Source: RGIG7450 sp045648785 | GTDB lineage: Bacteria > Bacillota > Clostridia > RUG12999 | Length of the DNA stretch: 45,699 nucleotides | Assembly (NCBI GenBank): GCA_045648785.1 | Contig: JAZROP010000014.1 | Span: 1-45,699, forward strand | Direction: 5' to 3' | Shown: piece after piece, positions 32,903 to 40,797 of the stretch | How the letters are laid out: the number at the start of each line of letters is the position of its first letter | How positions within the stretch are numbered: the first letter of the stretch is position 1 | The notes under the pieces: model-generated | Database searches by the model: none | The model's input: only the letters and a program-made list of their open reading frames with translations | What the model was told of the DNA's origin: nothing | Translations under genes and position numbers: made by a program

Positions 32903-32951
32903 TATACTCATATTTTACCAATTTATGGTAAAATATGAGTATAACTTTTTT
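32903..32951 (+). terminator. large palindrome and T run before the ParB-like gene (terminator and/or operator)
   Basis: Perfect 17-bp arms TATACTCATATTTTACC (32903..32919) and GGTAAAATATGAGTATA (32927..32943), 7-nt spacer, then T6 at 32946..32951. The stem is AT-rich. It can end pfkA transcripts, and its perfect symmetry beside a gene for a DNA-binding protein allows an operator role. It does not resemble parS (TGTTTCACGTGAAACA). Confidence 0.65.
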
Positions 32952-32963
32952 GGAGGTATAATT

Positions 32964-33737
32964 ATGATTGCTGGGAAAATTGTCCGTAAAAAAAGAATTG
33001 AAAATATAAATATAGAAAAAATTGTGCTGGGTAAGTTTACACTTAGAAAACATTTTAACGAAGAAAAAATAAGTCAGCTTGCGGAGTCTGTAAAAAATTT
33101 TGGGATTCTGCAACCGGTGACAGTTCGAAAGTTTGGAAAAACATATGAACTGATTTCGGGTGAACGGCGGGTCAGGGCAGCCAAGAAGGCAGGTATTTCA
33201 TCTGTTCCGGCAATAATAGTAGATACAAGGTTTGATATTGCAGCGGCGATGGCAATAGCTGAAAACCAGCAAAGGGAAGAACTTTATCTTTTGGACGCAG
33301 CTGAAAGCTTTATGGCTCTTATTCGCAGGAGAGGGCTTACATATAGCGAAATGGCGGAAATAATTGGAGTTTCAGCTAAACAAGTGTCAGAAAAAGTTGA
33401 ACTGCTTCAACTCCCTCGAAAAGTCAGAGAAGTGCTTTCAAAACACAATCTTACCAAAGAACATATTGACGCGGTATCAAATCTTAAAACTGAGGAAGCG
33501 GCATGGCTTTTATCCGAAGCAGCGGAAAAAGGATTTTCACCACATGTAATAACTGAAAAAGCAAAGGCATTAACTGTTCAAAAACTTGTGCGGAAACAGG
33601 TTGTAAAAGATGTCAGAATTTATGTGAATACTATTGAACAGGCAATTGAAAAAATTAGAAAAGCAGGAGCGTATGCGCATGCTGAAAGACATGACAATGA
33701 TCAATATACAGAGTACATAATTAAAATAGAAAAATGA
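32964..33737 (+). CDS. orphan ParB/Spo0J/Noc-family DNA-binding protein
   Basis: A 257-aa ParB-family protein. The N-terminal CTP/ParB domain (about 13-105) has LRKHFNEEKISQLAESV, GILQPVTVRK, GERRVRAAKKAG and the ENQQRE box at 100-105. A helix-turn-helix follows at about 125-150 (LTYSEMAEIIGVSAKQVSEKV), then a C-terminal region ending YTEYIIKIEK. ATG 32964 with TGGAGGT is used. No parA lies beside it and it is short for chromosomal ParB (about 280 aa or more), so Noc-like or regulatory roles remain open. A 17-bp-arm palindrome directly precedes it. Confidence 0.88.
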   Translation: MIAGKIVRKKRIENINIEKIVLGKFTLRKHFNEEKISQLAESVKNFGILQPVTVRKFGKTYELISGERRVRAAKKAGISSVPAIIVDTRFDIAAAMAIAENQQREELYLLDAAESFMALIRRRGLTYSEMAEIIGVSAKQVSEKVELLQLPRKVREVLSKHNLTKEHIDAVSNLKTEEAAWLLSEAAEKGFSPHVITEKAKALTVQKLVRKQVVKDVRIYVNTIEQAIEKIRKAGAYAHAERHDNDQYTEYIIKIEK

Positions 33738-33768
33738 GTGACGGCTTTGCGCTCGTCACTCATTTTTT
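33731..33768. terminator. terminator overlapping the ParB-like stop codon
   Basis: A 13-bp stem (33731..33743 with 33754..33766), 10-nt loop, T run. The ParB-like stop codon lies inside the left arm. It may also end the convergent PAP2 gene. Confidence 0.82.
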
Positions 33769-33782
33769 ATAATCATAATAAT

Positions 33783-34601
33783 CTAATTGCATTTTCTGTC
33801 AAGTTGTTTAATAATAAAAGGAACTGTGATTGTCGTATATAAACCTAATATAAGGTATCTCAGATATGTTAAACCAAGGAACTTGAGAATTATAATTAAA
33901 ATAACCGTGGACAAAAACCCTGTAAATGCACCAATAATGCGAGGTTTAATTGCTGTGGGGATTTTGTATCCGATATATTTTTCTTCAATGATATTTCCGG
34001 ACAGAAAACCTGCTGCAAAAAAGAGTAGTTTTCTTATATCATTGTCTTTGTATATAAGGGTTACTCCTAGCATAAAAAGAAATGCGGCAATAGCGATAAG
34101 CTTAGGTTTGTTATATTTTTTGAGAAACCTACCCAAAAGGGTCAATGCTAGTCCGACTGCGATTCCGCAAAGTATATCAGCAGGAGTGTGTACACCAAGA
34201 TACATACGCGAAAATCCGGTTAAAAGCACGAGTGTGACTCCGACAATTAGAATCCAAAGCTTTTTAAAAACAGCGAAAAACATTCCTGCAAATGTTGTGG
34301 ACATCTGTGCATGACCGCTTGGAAAAGAGTAACCATATCCCGTATCTACATCAATCTGCCGGACGGCGGAGTATGTGTAAGGACGGGGAATATGAAAAAG
34401 ATTTTTCAAAAAGGTGTTGATTGAAAAGGAAAGAAAAAGAAATATTCCAACATAATATGCTTTTTCCTTATCAACACACCAATAAATAATGCCCAGAATT
34501 GCAATATATACAAGTTCACCGGTTAAGGCCGAAATGCCTAAAAACAAATTGTCCACAAAGGGAGTTGAAATTTGTTGGAGATATAAAATAAAATCTGTCA
34601 T
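33783..34601 (-). CDS. PAP2-family membrane phosphatase
   Basis: A 272-aa membrane protein with the three PAP2 phosphatase motifs: KNLFHIPRP (KxxxxxxRP), PSGH, and SRMYLGVHTPAD (SRxxxxxHxxxD), and about seven hydrophobic segments. It should remove a phosphate from a lipid phosphate; undecaprenyl pyrophosphate (BacA-independent recycling) is a plausible substrate and phosphatidate or sphingolipid phosphates are alternatives. The C-terminal extension (about residues 170-272) has three more membrane helices. GAGGT precedes the ATG. A hairpin lies between transketolase and this gene, so it is mostly read through. Confidence 0.9.
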   Translation of the reverse strand: MTDFILYLQQISTPFVDNLFLGISALTGELVYIAILGIIYWCVDKEKAYYVGIFLFLSFSINTFLKNLFHIPRPYTYSAVRQIDVDTGYGYSFPSGHAQMSTTFAGMFFAVFKKLWILIVGVTLVLLTGFSRMYLGVHTPADILCGIAVGLALTLLGRFLKKYNKPKLIAIAAFLFMLGVTLIYKDNDIRKLLFFAAGFLSGNIIEEKYIGYKIPTAIKPRIIGAFTGFLSTVILIIILKFLGLTYLRYLILGLYTTITVPFIIKQLDRKCN

Positions 34602-34614
34602 TTTTCTACCTCGT

Positions 34615-34643
34615 TTTTAAAAAGGCGGCTTACCAGCCGCCTT
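34615..34643 (-). terminator. terminator after transketolase
   Basis: On the minus strand, stem AAAGGCGGC/GCCGCCTTT (34643..34621) with loop of 5-6 nt and T-rich tail. It lies between the transketolase C gene and PAP2. Confidence 0.8.
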
Positions 34644-34662
34644 TAAATATACATTTGTGAAA

Positions 34663-35610
34663 TTATTTCTTTTTAGAGATAGCTTCTTTAGCTTTTGCAG
34701 CAATGTTTTCGGGTGTGAGTCCGTATTCTTTAAGAAGCTGAGCGGGTTTGCCCGATTTACCGAATTTGTCGTTAATACCAACACGAACCATCGGAGTTGG
34801 GCATTTTTCTGCCAACACTTCAGCAACTGCACTTCCGAGACCGCCAATGATATTGTGTTCTTCAGCAGTTACGATAGCACCTGTTTCTTTAGCTGCTTTA
34901 ACAATGATATCTTCATCGATAGGCTTAATGGTGTGAATATTGATAACTCTTGCGTTGATGCCTTCTTCTTTAAGCATATCGGCAGCAGTAAGAGCATCGG
35001 GAACCATAAGACCATTTGCAATGATTGTTACATCGCTGCCGTCTTTAAGCTGAACACCTTTGCCGATTTCGAATTTGTATGTAGCTTCATCGTTAATTGT
35101 AGGAACACCAAGTCTGCCAAATCTTAAGTAAACAGGACCGTTGTGTTTGATAGCAGCTTCAACTGCGGCAATGGACTCAACCGCATCGGCAGGGCTGATA
35201 ACAACCATGTTAGGGATGGAACGCATAAGAGCGATATCCTCAATAGGCTGGTGAGTAGCACCATCTTCACCAACAGAAATACCTGCGTGAGTAGCGCCGA
35301 TTTTAACATTGAGATTAGGATAGCAAACGGAGTTTCTGATCTGTTCAAAAGCTCTGCCTGCAGCAAACATTGCAAAGGTGCTTGCAAAAACAGTTTTTCC
35401 ACAAGTTGCAAGACCTGCAGCTGTGGAAATCATATTTGCTTCCGCGATACCGCAGTTAATGAAACGGTCGGGAAATTCTTTTTTAAAAGTATCTGTTTTG
35501 GTAGATTTGGAAAGGTCCGCATCCATAACAACTATATCATATTTGTCGCCGAATTTAGCAAGAGCCATACCATAGGCTTCTCTTGTAGCAATTTTTTTAA
35601 CATCAGCCAT
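34663..35610 (-). CDS. transketolase, C-terminal subunit
   Basis: The second half of a split transketolase: 315 aa with the pyrimidine-binding domain (DRFINCGIAEANMISTAAGLA, GATHAGISVGEDGATHQPIEDIA) and the C-terminal domain. With the N-terminal subunit it moves two-carbon units between sugar phosphates in the pentose phosphate pathway using thiamine diphosphate. Its ATG shares one base with the stop of the N-terminal gene (TAATG), a coupling that keeps subunit amounts equal. The break is the known two-gene form, so it is not a frameshift. Confidence 0.95.
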   Translation of the reverse strand: MADVKKIATREAYGMALAKFGDKYDIVVMDADLSKSTKTDTFKKEFPDRFINCGIAEANMISTAAGLATCGKTVFASTFAMFAAGRAFEQIRNSVCYPNLNVKIGATHAGISVGEDGATHQPIEDIALMRSIPNMVVISPADAVESIAAVEAAIKHNGPVYLRFGRLGVPTINDEATYKFEIGKGVQLKDGSDVTIIANGLMVPDALTAADMLKEEGINARVINIHTIKPIDEDIIVKAAKETGAIVTAEEHNIIGGLGSAVAEVLAEKCPTPMVRVGINDKFGKSGKPAQLLKEYGLTPENIAAKAKEAISKKK

Positions 35611-36458
35611 TAGTTAGCACCTCCAAGTTTAGCGATTGTAGCATCAAGTTCTTCTATTGCCTGAGCATACTGCTCGTCGTTGGGAGCATTACCGTGCCAT
35701 CCTGCCTGGTTTTCCATGAAGGAAACGCCTTTACCCTTTACGCTGTTACAAATAACAACAGTGGGTTTGCCTTTAACTGTTTTAGCAGTTTCAATAGCAT
35801 TGTCGATAGCTTCAACATCGTGAGCGTCAATAACGATAACATTCCAACCAAAAGCTTCAAATTTCTTATCAACGGGAGTGGGGTTCATAACCTTTCTGAC
35901 ATCACCGTCAATCTGAAGGAGGTTTAAGTCAACAAACACGGTGATATTGTCAAGTTTGTAGTGAGGTGCAAACATAGCTGCTTCCCATACCTGACCTTCT
36001 TCAAGCTCGCCGTCACCGGTGATTGCATAAACGCGATAATCCTTATTGTCGAGTTTTGCGGCAAGAGCCATACCATTAGCGGCACAGATGCCCTGACCGA
36101 GAGAACCTGTTGACATATCAACGCCCGGAACGCCCTTCAAATCGGGGTGCCCCTGGAGGTAGCTGTCAGCCTGTCTGAAGGTTTTGAGATCTTCAGTCGG
36201 GAAGAAACCACGCTCAGCAAGAGTGCCGTAAAGAGCGGGGGAACAGTGACCTTTTGACATTACAAAACGGTCTCTGTCAGCACATTTAGGATTTTTCGGA
36301 TCTACATTCATCTGTTTGAAATATAAAACCGACATAATTTCTGCAATAGAGAGTGAACCGCCCGGATGGCCGGAAGCGGCGCTGTGTACTGCGGTAAGAG
36401 CATTCTTTCTAATCTTATACGCAGTAATTTCCAGCTTGTTTTTTAAGCTGTTATCCAT
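35610..36458 (-). CDS. transketolase, N-terminal subunit
   Basis: The first half of split transketolase: 282 aa with GHPGGSLSIAEIMSVLYF, the substrate-His region, and the thiamine-diphosphate motif GDGELEEGQVWEA ending in LDLNLLQIDG-type sequence (VDLNLLQIDG). Two subunits together make one active unit. The ATG at 36458 follows AAAGGGG by 9 nt. Its promoter lies about 40 bp upstream on the minus strand. Confidence 0.95.
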   Translation of the reverse strand: MDNSLKNKLEITAYKIRKNALTAVHSAASGHPGGSLSIAEIMSVLYFKQMNVDPKNPKCADRDRFVMSKGHCSPALYGTLAERGFFPTEDLKTFRQADSYLQGHPDLKGVPGVDMSTGSLGQGICAANGMALAAKLDNKDYRVYAITGDGELEEGQVWEAAMFAPHYKLDNITVFVDLNLLQIDGDVRKVMNPTPVDKKFEAFGWNVIVIDAHDVEAIDNAIETAKTVKGKPTVVICNSVKGKGVSFMENQAGWHGNAPNDEQYAQAIEELDATIAKLGGAN

Positions 36459-36494
36459 GAAAAGATACCCCTTTCAAATATTATTAATGTAATT

Positions 36495-36523
36495 ATTCTA
36501 TCATAAGTTCTTTTAATTTGCAA
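36495..36523 (-). promoter_or_regulatory. promoter of the transketolase operon
   Basis: On the minus strand, -35 TTGCAA (36523..36518), 17-nt spacer, -10 TAGAAT (36500..36495). Confidence 0.65.
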
Positions 36524-36633
36524 TAGTTTCTCTGCCTTTTTTCGGTAAATTTTTTTAAAATTTCTGCATATACTATCCATATACCTTAAACTTGTAAAAA
36601 ATATGTCGAATTTTAATTGAAAGGAATATAAAT

Positions 36634-36768
36634 ATGGACGGCAAGGAAAAGAAAAAGGAAGAAAACTATGAGTATATATATGAAGACTATTTTGAGGAGA
36701 AAAACGGTGATGCAGAGGATATGATTTTTGCCGTGTTGGACAGAGAAAAGAAACATTCTGAAAAATGA
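36634..36768 (+). CDS. 44-aa acidic peptide of unknown function
   Basis: A short frame begins at 36634, 8 nt after an AAAGGA site, and ends at a TGA at 36768. The product starts MDGKEKKKEENYEYIYEDYF, continues with acidic residues and ends DREKKHSEK: a strongly charged peptide with no membrane segment. It lies in the gap between the divergent transketolase operon and the rpsB promoter, and the frame ends just before that promoter. No promoter of its own is convincing. I do not recognise a family, though small acidic proteins upstream of rpsB are worth comparing. Confidence 0.5.
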   Translation: MDGKEKKKEENYEYIYEDYFEEKNGDAEDMIFAVLDREKKHSEK

Positions 36769-36791
36769 TTTGAAAAAAATTAAAAAAACAC

Positions 36792-36820
36792 TTGATTTTT
36801 GGAAAAAAGTGTGTTAAAAT
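36792..36820 (+). promoter_or_regulatory. promoter of rpsB-tsf
   Basis: -35 TTGATT (36792..36797), 17-nt spacer, -10 TAAAAT (36815..36820). The region 36459..36633 to its left holds only the transketolase promoter. Confidence 0.7.
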
Positions 36821-36826
36821 ACTTAA

Positions 36827-36939
36827 GTTGAAAAATACACACATTTCCTATTTGCTTATCGTTGCCCGGAAAACTGCTACATGCCGGGTTCTTTGCAGAG
36901 ATGACGGAAATGGAGGAAAATTAAACGGAGGTGTTTATT
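36827..36939 (+). promoter_or_regulatory. rpsB leader with a GC-rich hairpin
   Basis: About 113 nt of untranslated leader. A short GC hairpin (CCCGG at 36865..36869 with CCGGG at 36884..36888, plus a G-U pair) lies in it. There is no T run, so it is not an attenuator of the usual kind. rpsB leaders are autoregulated by S2 in several bacteria; here that is only inference. Confidence 0.4.
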
Positions 36940-37671
36940 ATGGTAGCAGTATCTATGAAACAGCTGCTTGAAGCAGGTGTACATTTCGGACATCAGACAA
37001 GAAGATGGAATCCGAAAATGAAGGAGTATATTTTTACAGAAAGAAACGGGATCTATATTATTGACCTGCAGAAAACTGTAAAAAAAGTTGAGGAAGCTTA
37101 CAACTTTATCCGCGAAGTATCTGAAGCTGGAAAAGATGTTCTTTTTGTAGGAACTAAAAAACAGGCTCAGGACGCTATCAAAGAAGAAGCTGAAAGAGTT
37201 GGCATGTATTATGTTAACAACCGTTGGCTCGGCGGTATGCTCACAAACTTCAAAACTATCAAAAAAAGAATTGAAAGACTTGAGCAGCTTCACAAAATGG
37301 AAGAGGACGGCACATTTGACCTTCTTCCCAAAAAAGAAGTTATCAAACTCAAAGGCGAGATTGAAAAACTTGAAAAATTCATGGGCGGTATAAAGGACAT
37401 GAAGGGTGTTCCCGGTGCAATGTTCGTTGTTGACCCCAGAAAAGAAAAAATTGCAATTGCTGAAGCTAAAAGACTTCACATTCCTGTTGTTGCAATTGTT
37501 GACACTAACTGTGACCCTGACGAAGTTGACTATGTAATTCCCGGTAACGATGATGCTATCAGAGCTGTAAAACTTATTGCAGGTGCTATGGCAGACGCTA
37601 TCCTTGAAGGCAGACAGGGAGAACAGATGGCTGACAAAGCTGAAGAAGCTGAGGAAGCTACAGAAGAATAA
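36940..37671 (+). CDS. rpsB: 30S ribosomal protein S2
   Basis: A 243-aa uS2 with MVAVSMKQLLEAGVHFGHQTRRWNP at the start, GTKKQAQDAI, NNRWLGGMLTNFKTI and VDTNCDPDEVDYVIPGNDDAIRA. ATG 36940 is preferred to the GTG at 36931, which overlaps the GGAGGT site. An acidic tail (ADKAEEAEEATEE) ends the protein. It is followed by tsf, the standard order, and has its own strong promoter and leader. Confidence 0.98.
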   Translation: MVAVSMKQLLEAGVHFGHQTRRWNPKMKEYIFTERNGIYIIDLQKTVKKVEEAYNFIREVSEAGKDVLFVGTKKQAQDAIKEEAERVGMYYVNNRWLGGMLTNFKTIKKRIERLEQLHKMEEDGTFDLLPKKEVIKLKGEIEKLEKFMGGIKDMKGVPGAMFVVDPRKEKIAIAEAKRLHIPVVAIVDTNCDPDEVDYVIPGNDDAIRAVKLIAGAMADAILEGRQGEQMADKAEEAEEATEE

Positions 37672-37693
37672 TTAATGCAGGAGGAACCTTAAG

Positions 37694-38593
37694 ATGATTA
37701 CAGCAGCAGCAGTAAAAGAATTGAGAGAAATGACCGGTTGCGGCATGATGGACTGTAAAAAAGCCCTTGCTGAAGCAAACGGCGATATGGATAAAGCTAT
37801 TGAATGGCTGAGAGAAAAAGGTCTCGCAGCTGCAACAAAAAAAGCAGGCAGAATTGCCGCTGAAGGCCTTGTTTATGCTGAAGCTTGCGAAGGTGGCAGC
37901 GTTGGTGCAGTTATCGAAGTTAACAGCGAAACAGACTTTGTTGCTAAAAATGAAGATTTTAAAACTTTCGTTAAAACTCTCGCGGGCGTTGTTGCAAACG
38001 AAAATCCTGCCGATGTTGATGCTCTTAAAGCATTAAGCTATCCCGGCAGTGAACTCACTGTTGAAGAAATGCTCAGAGAAAAAATCCTTACAATCGGCGA
38101 AAACATGAACATCAGAAGATTTGCCAGATACGAAGGTGGCGTTGTTACTTACATTCACGGTGAAGGTAAAATCGGCGTAATGGTTAAAGTTGAAGCTGAC
38201 CTTACAAGCGGTGCTGCAGTTGATGCTGCAAAAGACGCTGCAATGCAGATCGCAGCTATGAACCCCACATACAGAGATAAATCTGTTGTTCCTGCTGAAG
38301 ATGTTGAACATGAAAAAGGCATTATCTTGGCTCAGATTAAAGAAGATCCCAAGAATGCAAGCAAACCTGAAAACATTCTTGAAAAAATGGTTGAAGGTAA
38401 AATCAACAAGTTCTTTGAAGAAAGCTGTCTCCTTCAGCAGAAATTTGTTAAAGATGACAAAGTTTCTGTTGAAAAATATCTTGAAGCAAACGGTGTTAAA
38501 CTGGTTGATTATGTAAGATTTGAAAAAGGCGACGGTCTTGAAAAGAGAGAAGACGACTTCGCAGCAGAAGTTGAAAAAATGGCTTCAAAATAA
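37694..38593 (+). CDS. tsf: elongation factor Ts
   Basis: EF-Ts exchanges GDP for GTP on EF-Tu. The 299-aa protein has the N-terminal UBA-like module with MTGCGMMDCKKALAEANGDMDKAIEWLREKGL and the core domain with VAKNEDFKTFV. Length and spacing from rpsB are normal, with an AGGAGG site 7 nt before the ATG. A strong hairpin terminator comes about 20 bp after the stop. Confidence 0.98.
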   Translation: MITAAAVKELREMTGCGMMDCKKALAEANGDMDKAIEWLREKGLAAATKKAGRIAAEGLVYAEACEGGSVGAVIEVNSETDFVAKNEDFKTFVKTLAGVVANENPADVDALKALSYPGSELTVEEMLREKILTIGENMNIRRFARYEGGVVTYIHGEGKIGVMVKVEADLTSGAAVDAAKDAAMQIAAMNPTYRDKSVVPAEDVEHEKGIILAQIKEDPKNASKPENILEKMVEGKINKFFEESCLLQQKFVKDDKVSVEKYLEANGVKLVDYVRFEKGDGLEKREDDFAAEVEKMASK

Positions 38594-38612
38594 GCCGGAA
38601 ATGTTGCTTTTT

Positions 38613-38643
38613 AGAGGAATGCAAATTTGCATTCCTCTTTTTG
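38613..38643 (+). terminator. terminator after tsf
   Basis: A perfect 26-bp palindrome (38613..38638, arms AGAGGAATGCAAA/TTTGCATTCCTCT), then T's to 38643. Confidence 0.88.
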
Positions 38644-38666
38644 TTTGCCTAAAAATAAAAAAATGC

Positions 38667-38695
38667 TTGATAGTTGAAAATATATGTAGTATAAT
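38667..38695 (+). promoter_or_regulatory. promoter of the pyrH-frr-uppS-cdsA-dxr-rseP-ispG operon
   Basis: -35 TTGATA (38667..38672), 17-nt spacer, consensus -10 TATAAT (38690..38695), about 35 nt before the pyrH ATG. Confidence 0.75.
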
Positions 38696-38731
38696 ATATA
38701 TTAGAAAATTATAACAAGGGGAGAAATTGAC

Positions 38732-39436
38732 ATGCAACCGAAATACAAAAGAATATTATTAAAACTTAGCGGTGAAGCTCTTGCAGGGGAACAGGGATTT
38801 GGTCTTAATGAAGATGTACTTTCAGAAATTTCACAGACTATTAAAAAGTGTGTGGAAATAGGCGTGGAAATTGCTATAGTTGTTGGCGGTGGAAACTTCT
38901 GGAGAGGCAGAAGCGGTGAAAACATGGACAGAACAAGAGCTGACCATATGGGTATGCTTGCAACTGTAATTAATGCTCTTGCAATGCAGGATGCGCTTGA
39001 GCGTGCAGGTGTTGCGACAAGGGTTCAGACAGCTATTGAAATGCGTCAGATTGCAGAACCTTACATACGCGGAAAAGCTGAGTCTCACCTTAAAAAAGGC
39101 AGAGTTGTAATTTTTGGTTGCGGAACAGGTAATCCCTATTTTTCAACAGATACAACAGCGGCACTTCGTGCGGCAGAAATTAATGCCGATATTATTCTTC
39201 TTGCAAAAAAAGTTGACGGCGTATATGACAGTGACCCCAATATCAATAAGGATGCAAAGAAATTTGACTGCCTCAAATATATAGATGTTTTAAACAGAGG
39301 TCTTGGTGTTATGGATTCAACTGCAACAAGTCTTTGTATGGATAATAACATTCCCATCCGCGTATTTGGACTTGATGTTCCGTCCAATATTTTAGATGCG
39401 GTTATGGGTAAAGAAATTGGTACATTAGTAGATTAA
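38732..39436 (+). CDS. pyrH: UMP kinase
   Basis: PyrH phosphorylates UMP to UDP. The 234-aa protein is of the amino-acid-kinase fold with KLSGEALAGEQGFG, VVGGGNFWRGRSG, DHMGMLATVINALAMQDALE and GTGNPYFSTDTTAALRA. It is a hexamer in characterised bacteria and is often feedback-controlled by UTP and GTP. The ATG follows AAGGGGAG. It heads a seven-gene operon that carries translation, isoprenoid and envelope genes. Confidence 0.98.
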   Translation: MQPKYKRILLKLSGEALAGEQGFGLNEDVLSEISQTIKKCVEIGVEIAIVVGGGNFWRGRSGENMDRTRADHMGMLATVINALAMQDALERAGVATRVQTAIEMRQIAEPYIRGKAESHLKKGRVVIFGCGTGNPYFSTDTTAALRAAEINADIILLAKKVDGVYDSDPNINKDAKKFDCLKYIDVLNRGLGVMDSTATSLCMDNNIPIRVFGLDVPSNILDAVMGKEIGTLVD

Positions 39437-39452
39437 GAAAGGAAGAAAAAGG

Positions 39453-40007
39453 ATGAAAACAAATCTCAATAACATGAACGAGAAAATGGAAAAGACAATA
39501 GTAAGTTTTGCAAACGAAATGGCATCAGTAAGAGCAGGCAGAGCCAATCCTGCTGTTTTAAATGGCATAAAGGTTGAATACTACGGCACTCCCACGCCCA
39601 TTGCACAGATTGCATCAATTTCTGTTCCGGAAGCACATTCTATTGTAATTCAGCCATGGGATGCTTCTGCACTTAAAGATATCGAAAAAGCCATTAATAT
39701 GTCTGACCTTGGAATTAATCCTGCAAATGACGGTAAATCTATCAGACTTAATTTCCCTCCGCTGACAGAGGAAAGAAGAAAAGAATTTGTCAAGGATGTT
39801 CGCAAAATGAGCGAAAACGCAAAGGTAGCAGTTCGTAATCTTCGTCGCGATTGTGTTGACAAATATAAAGATATGAAGAAAAAAAGCGAGATTACTGAAG
39901 ATGATATGAAAAATATGGAAAAGGATATCCAGACATATACAGATAAATATATAGAAAAAATTGATAAAATGCTTGCCGATAAGGAAAAGGAACTTCTGGC
40001 AATTTGA
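39453..40007 (+). CDS. frr: ribosome recycling factor
   Basis: RRF splits post-termination ribosomes with EF-G. The 184-aa length is normal, with N-terminal NNMNEKMEKTIVSFANEMASVRAGRANPAVLN and the characteristic VEYYGTPTPIAQIASI and PPLTEERRKEFVK. It starts 16 bp after pyrH and is part of the pyrH-frr pair conserved in most bacteria. Confidence 0.98.
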   Translation: MKTNLNNMNEKMEKTIVSFANEMASVRAGRANPAVLNGIKVEYYGTPTPIAQIASISVPEAHSIVIQPWDASALKDIEKAINMSDLGINPANDGKSIRLNFPPLTEERRKEFVKDVRKMSENAKVAVRNLRRDCVDKYKDMKKKSEITEDDMKNMEKDIQTYTDKYIEKIDKMLADKEKELLAI

Positions 40008-40016
40008 GGAGCTATC

Positions 40017-40790
40017 GTGAAAATTTCAGCTTTATCTAATATTTACAGCACAATCAGACAAAAATTTGTTAAAGATGTGGAAATAGATATGAACCGTCTG
40101 CCAAGACATATTGCCATTATTATGGATGGTAACGGCAGATGGGCAAAACGCCGCGGGCTTAATCGCAAAGCCGGGCATGCTGCAGGTGCGGAAACCTTGA
40201 GAGTTGTTGCCGATTATTGTAGTGATATAGGTATTGAAGTGTTGACTGCCTATGCTTTTTCCACAGAAAACTGGAAAAGACCTAAAGAAGAAGTTGATGC
40301 CCTTATGGACCTTTTGTATGACTATCTTTGCGATGCCGACAAAAAACTTGTTGGCAGAAATAACAAGGTCAGGGTTATAGGTAACCGGGAGCCACTAAGG
40401 AAAGATATTCAGGAAAAGATGGCTGAGGTTGAGAAAATGACCGAGAATAATACGGGTATGGTGCTCAATCTGGCTGTAAATTATGGTGGCAGGGAAGAAA
40501 TTGCAACTGCAGCCGCGAAAATTGCAAAAGATACGGCTCAAGGCAAAATTAAAGCTGAAGAAATTAATGAAAAAACGCTGGCAGATTATATGTATACAGC
40601 AGGGCTCCCCGATCCGGATATTATTATGCGTCCAAGCGGGGAACTCCGGCTCAGCAATTTTCTGCTGTGGCAGGCGGCATACAGTGAATTTTGGTTTGCT
40701 GATATGTGCTGGCCCGATTTCACACCGAAACATATAAAACAGGTTATACACGATTTTCAGCAGAGAGACAGACGATTCGGAAAGGTGTAA
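40017..40790 (+). CDS. uppS: undecaprenyl diphosphate synthase
   Basis: UppS elongates farnesyl diphosphate with isopentenyl diphosphate in cis configuration to C55-PP, the lipid carrier of cell-wall synthesis. The 257-aa protein has IIMDGNGRWAKRRG (catalytic Asp and phosphate loop), STENWKRP and RPSGELRLSNFLLWQAAYSEF. The start is GTG at 40017 with a GAGGAG site 6 nt upstream. It sits between frr and cdsA, the usual order. Confidence 0.96.
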   Translation: MKISALSNIYSTIRQKFVKDVEIDMNRLPRHIAIIMDGNGRWAKRRGLNRKAGHAAGAETLRVVADYCSDIGIEVLTAYAFSTENWKRPKEEVDALMDLLYDYLCDADKKLVGRNNKVRVIGNREPLRKDIQEKMAEVEKMTENNTGMVLNLAVNYGGREEIATAAAKIAKDTAQGKIKAEEINEKTLADYMYTAGLPDPDIIMRPSGELRLSNFLLWQAAYSEFWFADMCWPDFTPKHIKQVIHDFQQRDRRFGKV

Positions 40791-40797
40791 ATTACAT

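Noticed and set aside
32903..32943. The palindrome as a parS or Noc site
   Set aside because: The parS core TGTTTCACGTGAAACA and Noc-type sites do not match; only the symmetry is shared.
34663..36458. Frameshift in a full-length transketolase
   Set aside because: The two parts begin and end at the known split-subunit boundary, with a TAATG overlap and a proper ribosome binding site for the second.
36443..36844. Minus-strand frame of 133 codons spanning the transketolase and rpsB promoters
   Set aside because: It overlaps two promoters and the better-supported 44-aa plus-strand frame, and has no ribosome binding site or recognisable product.
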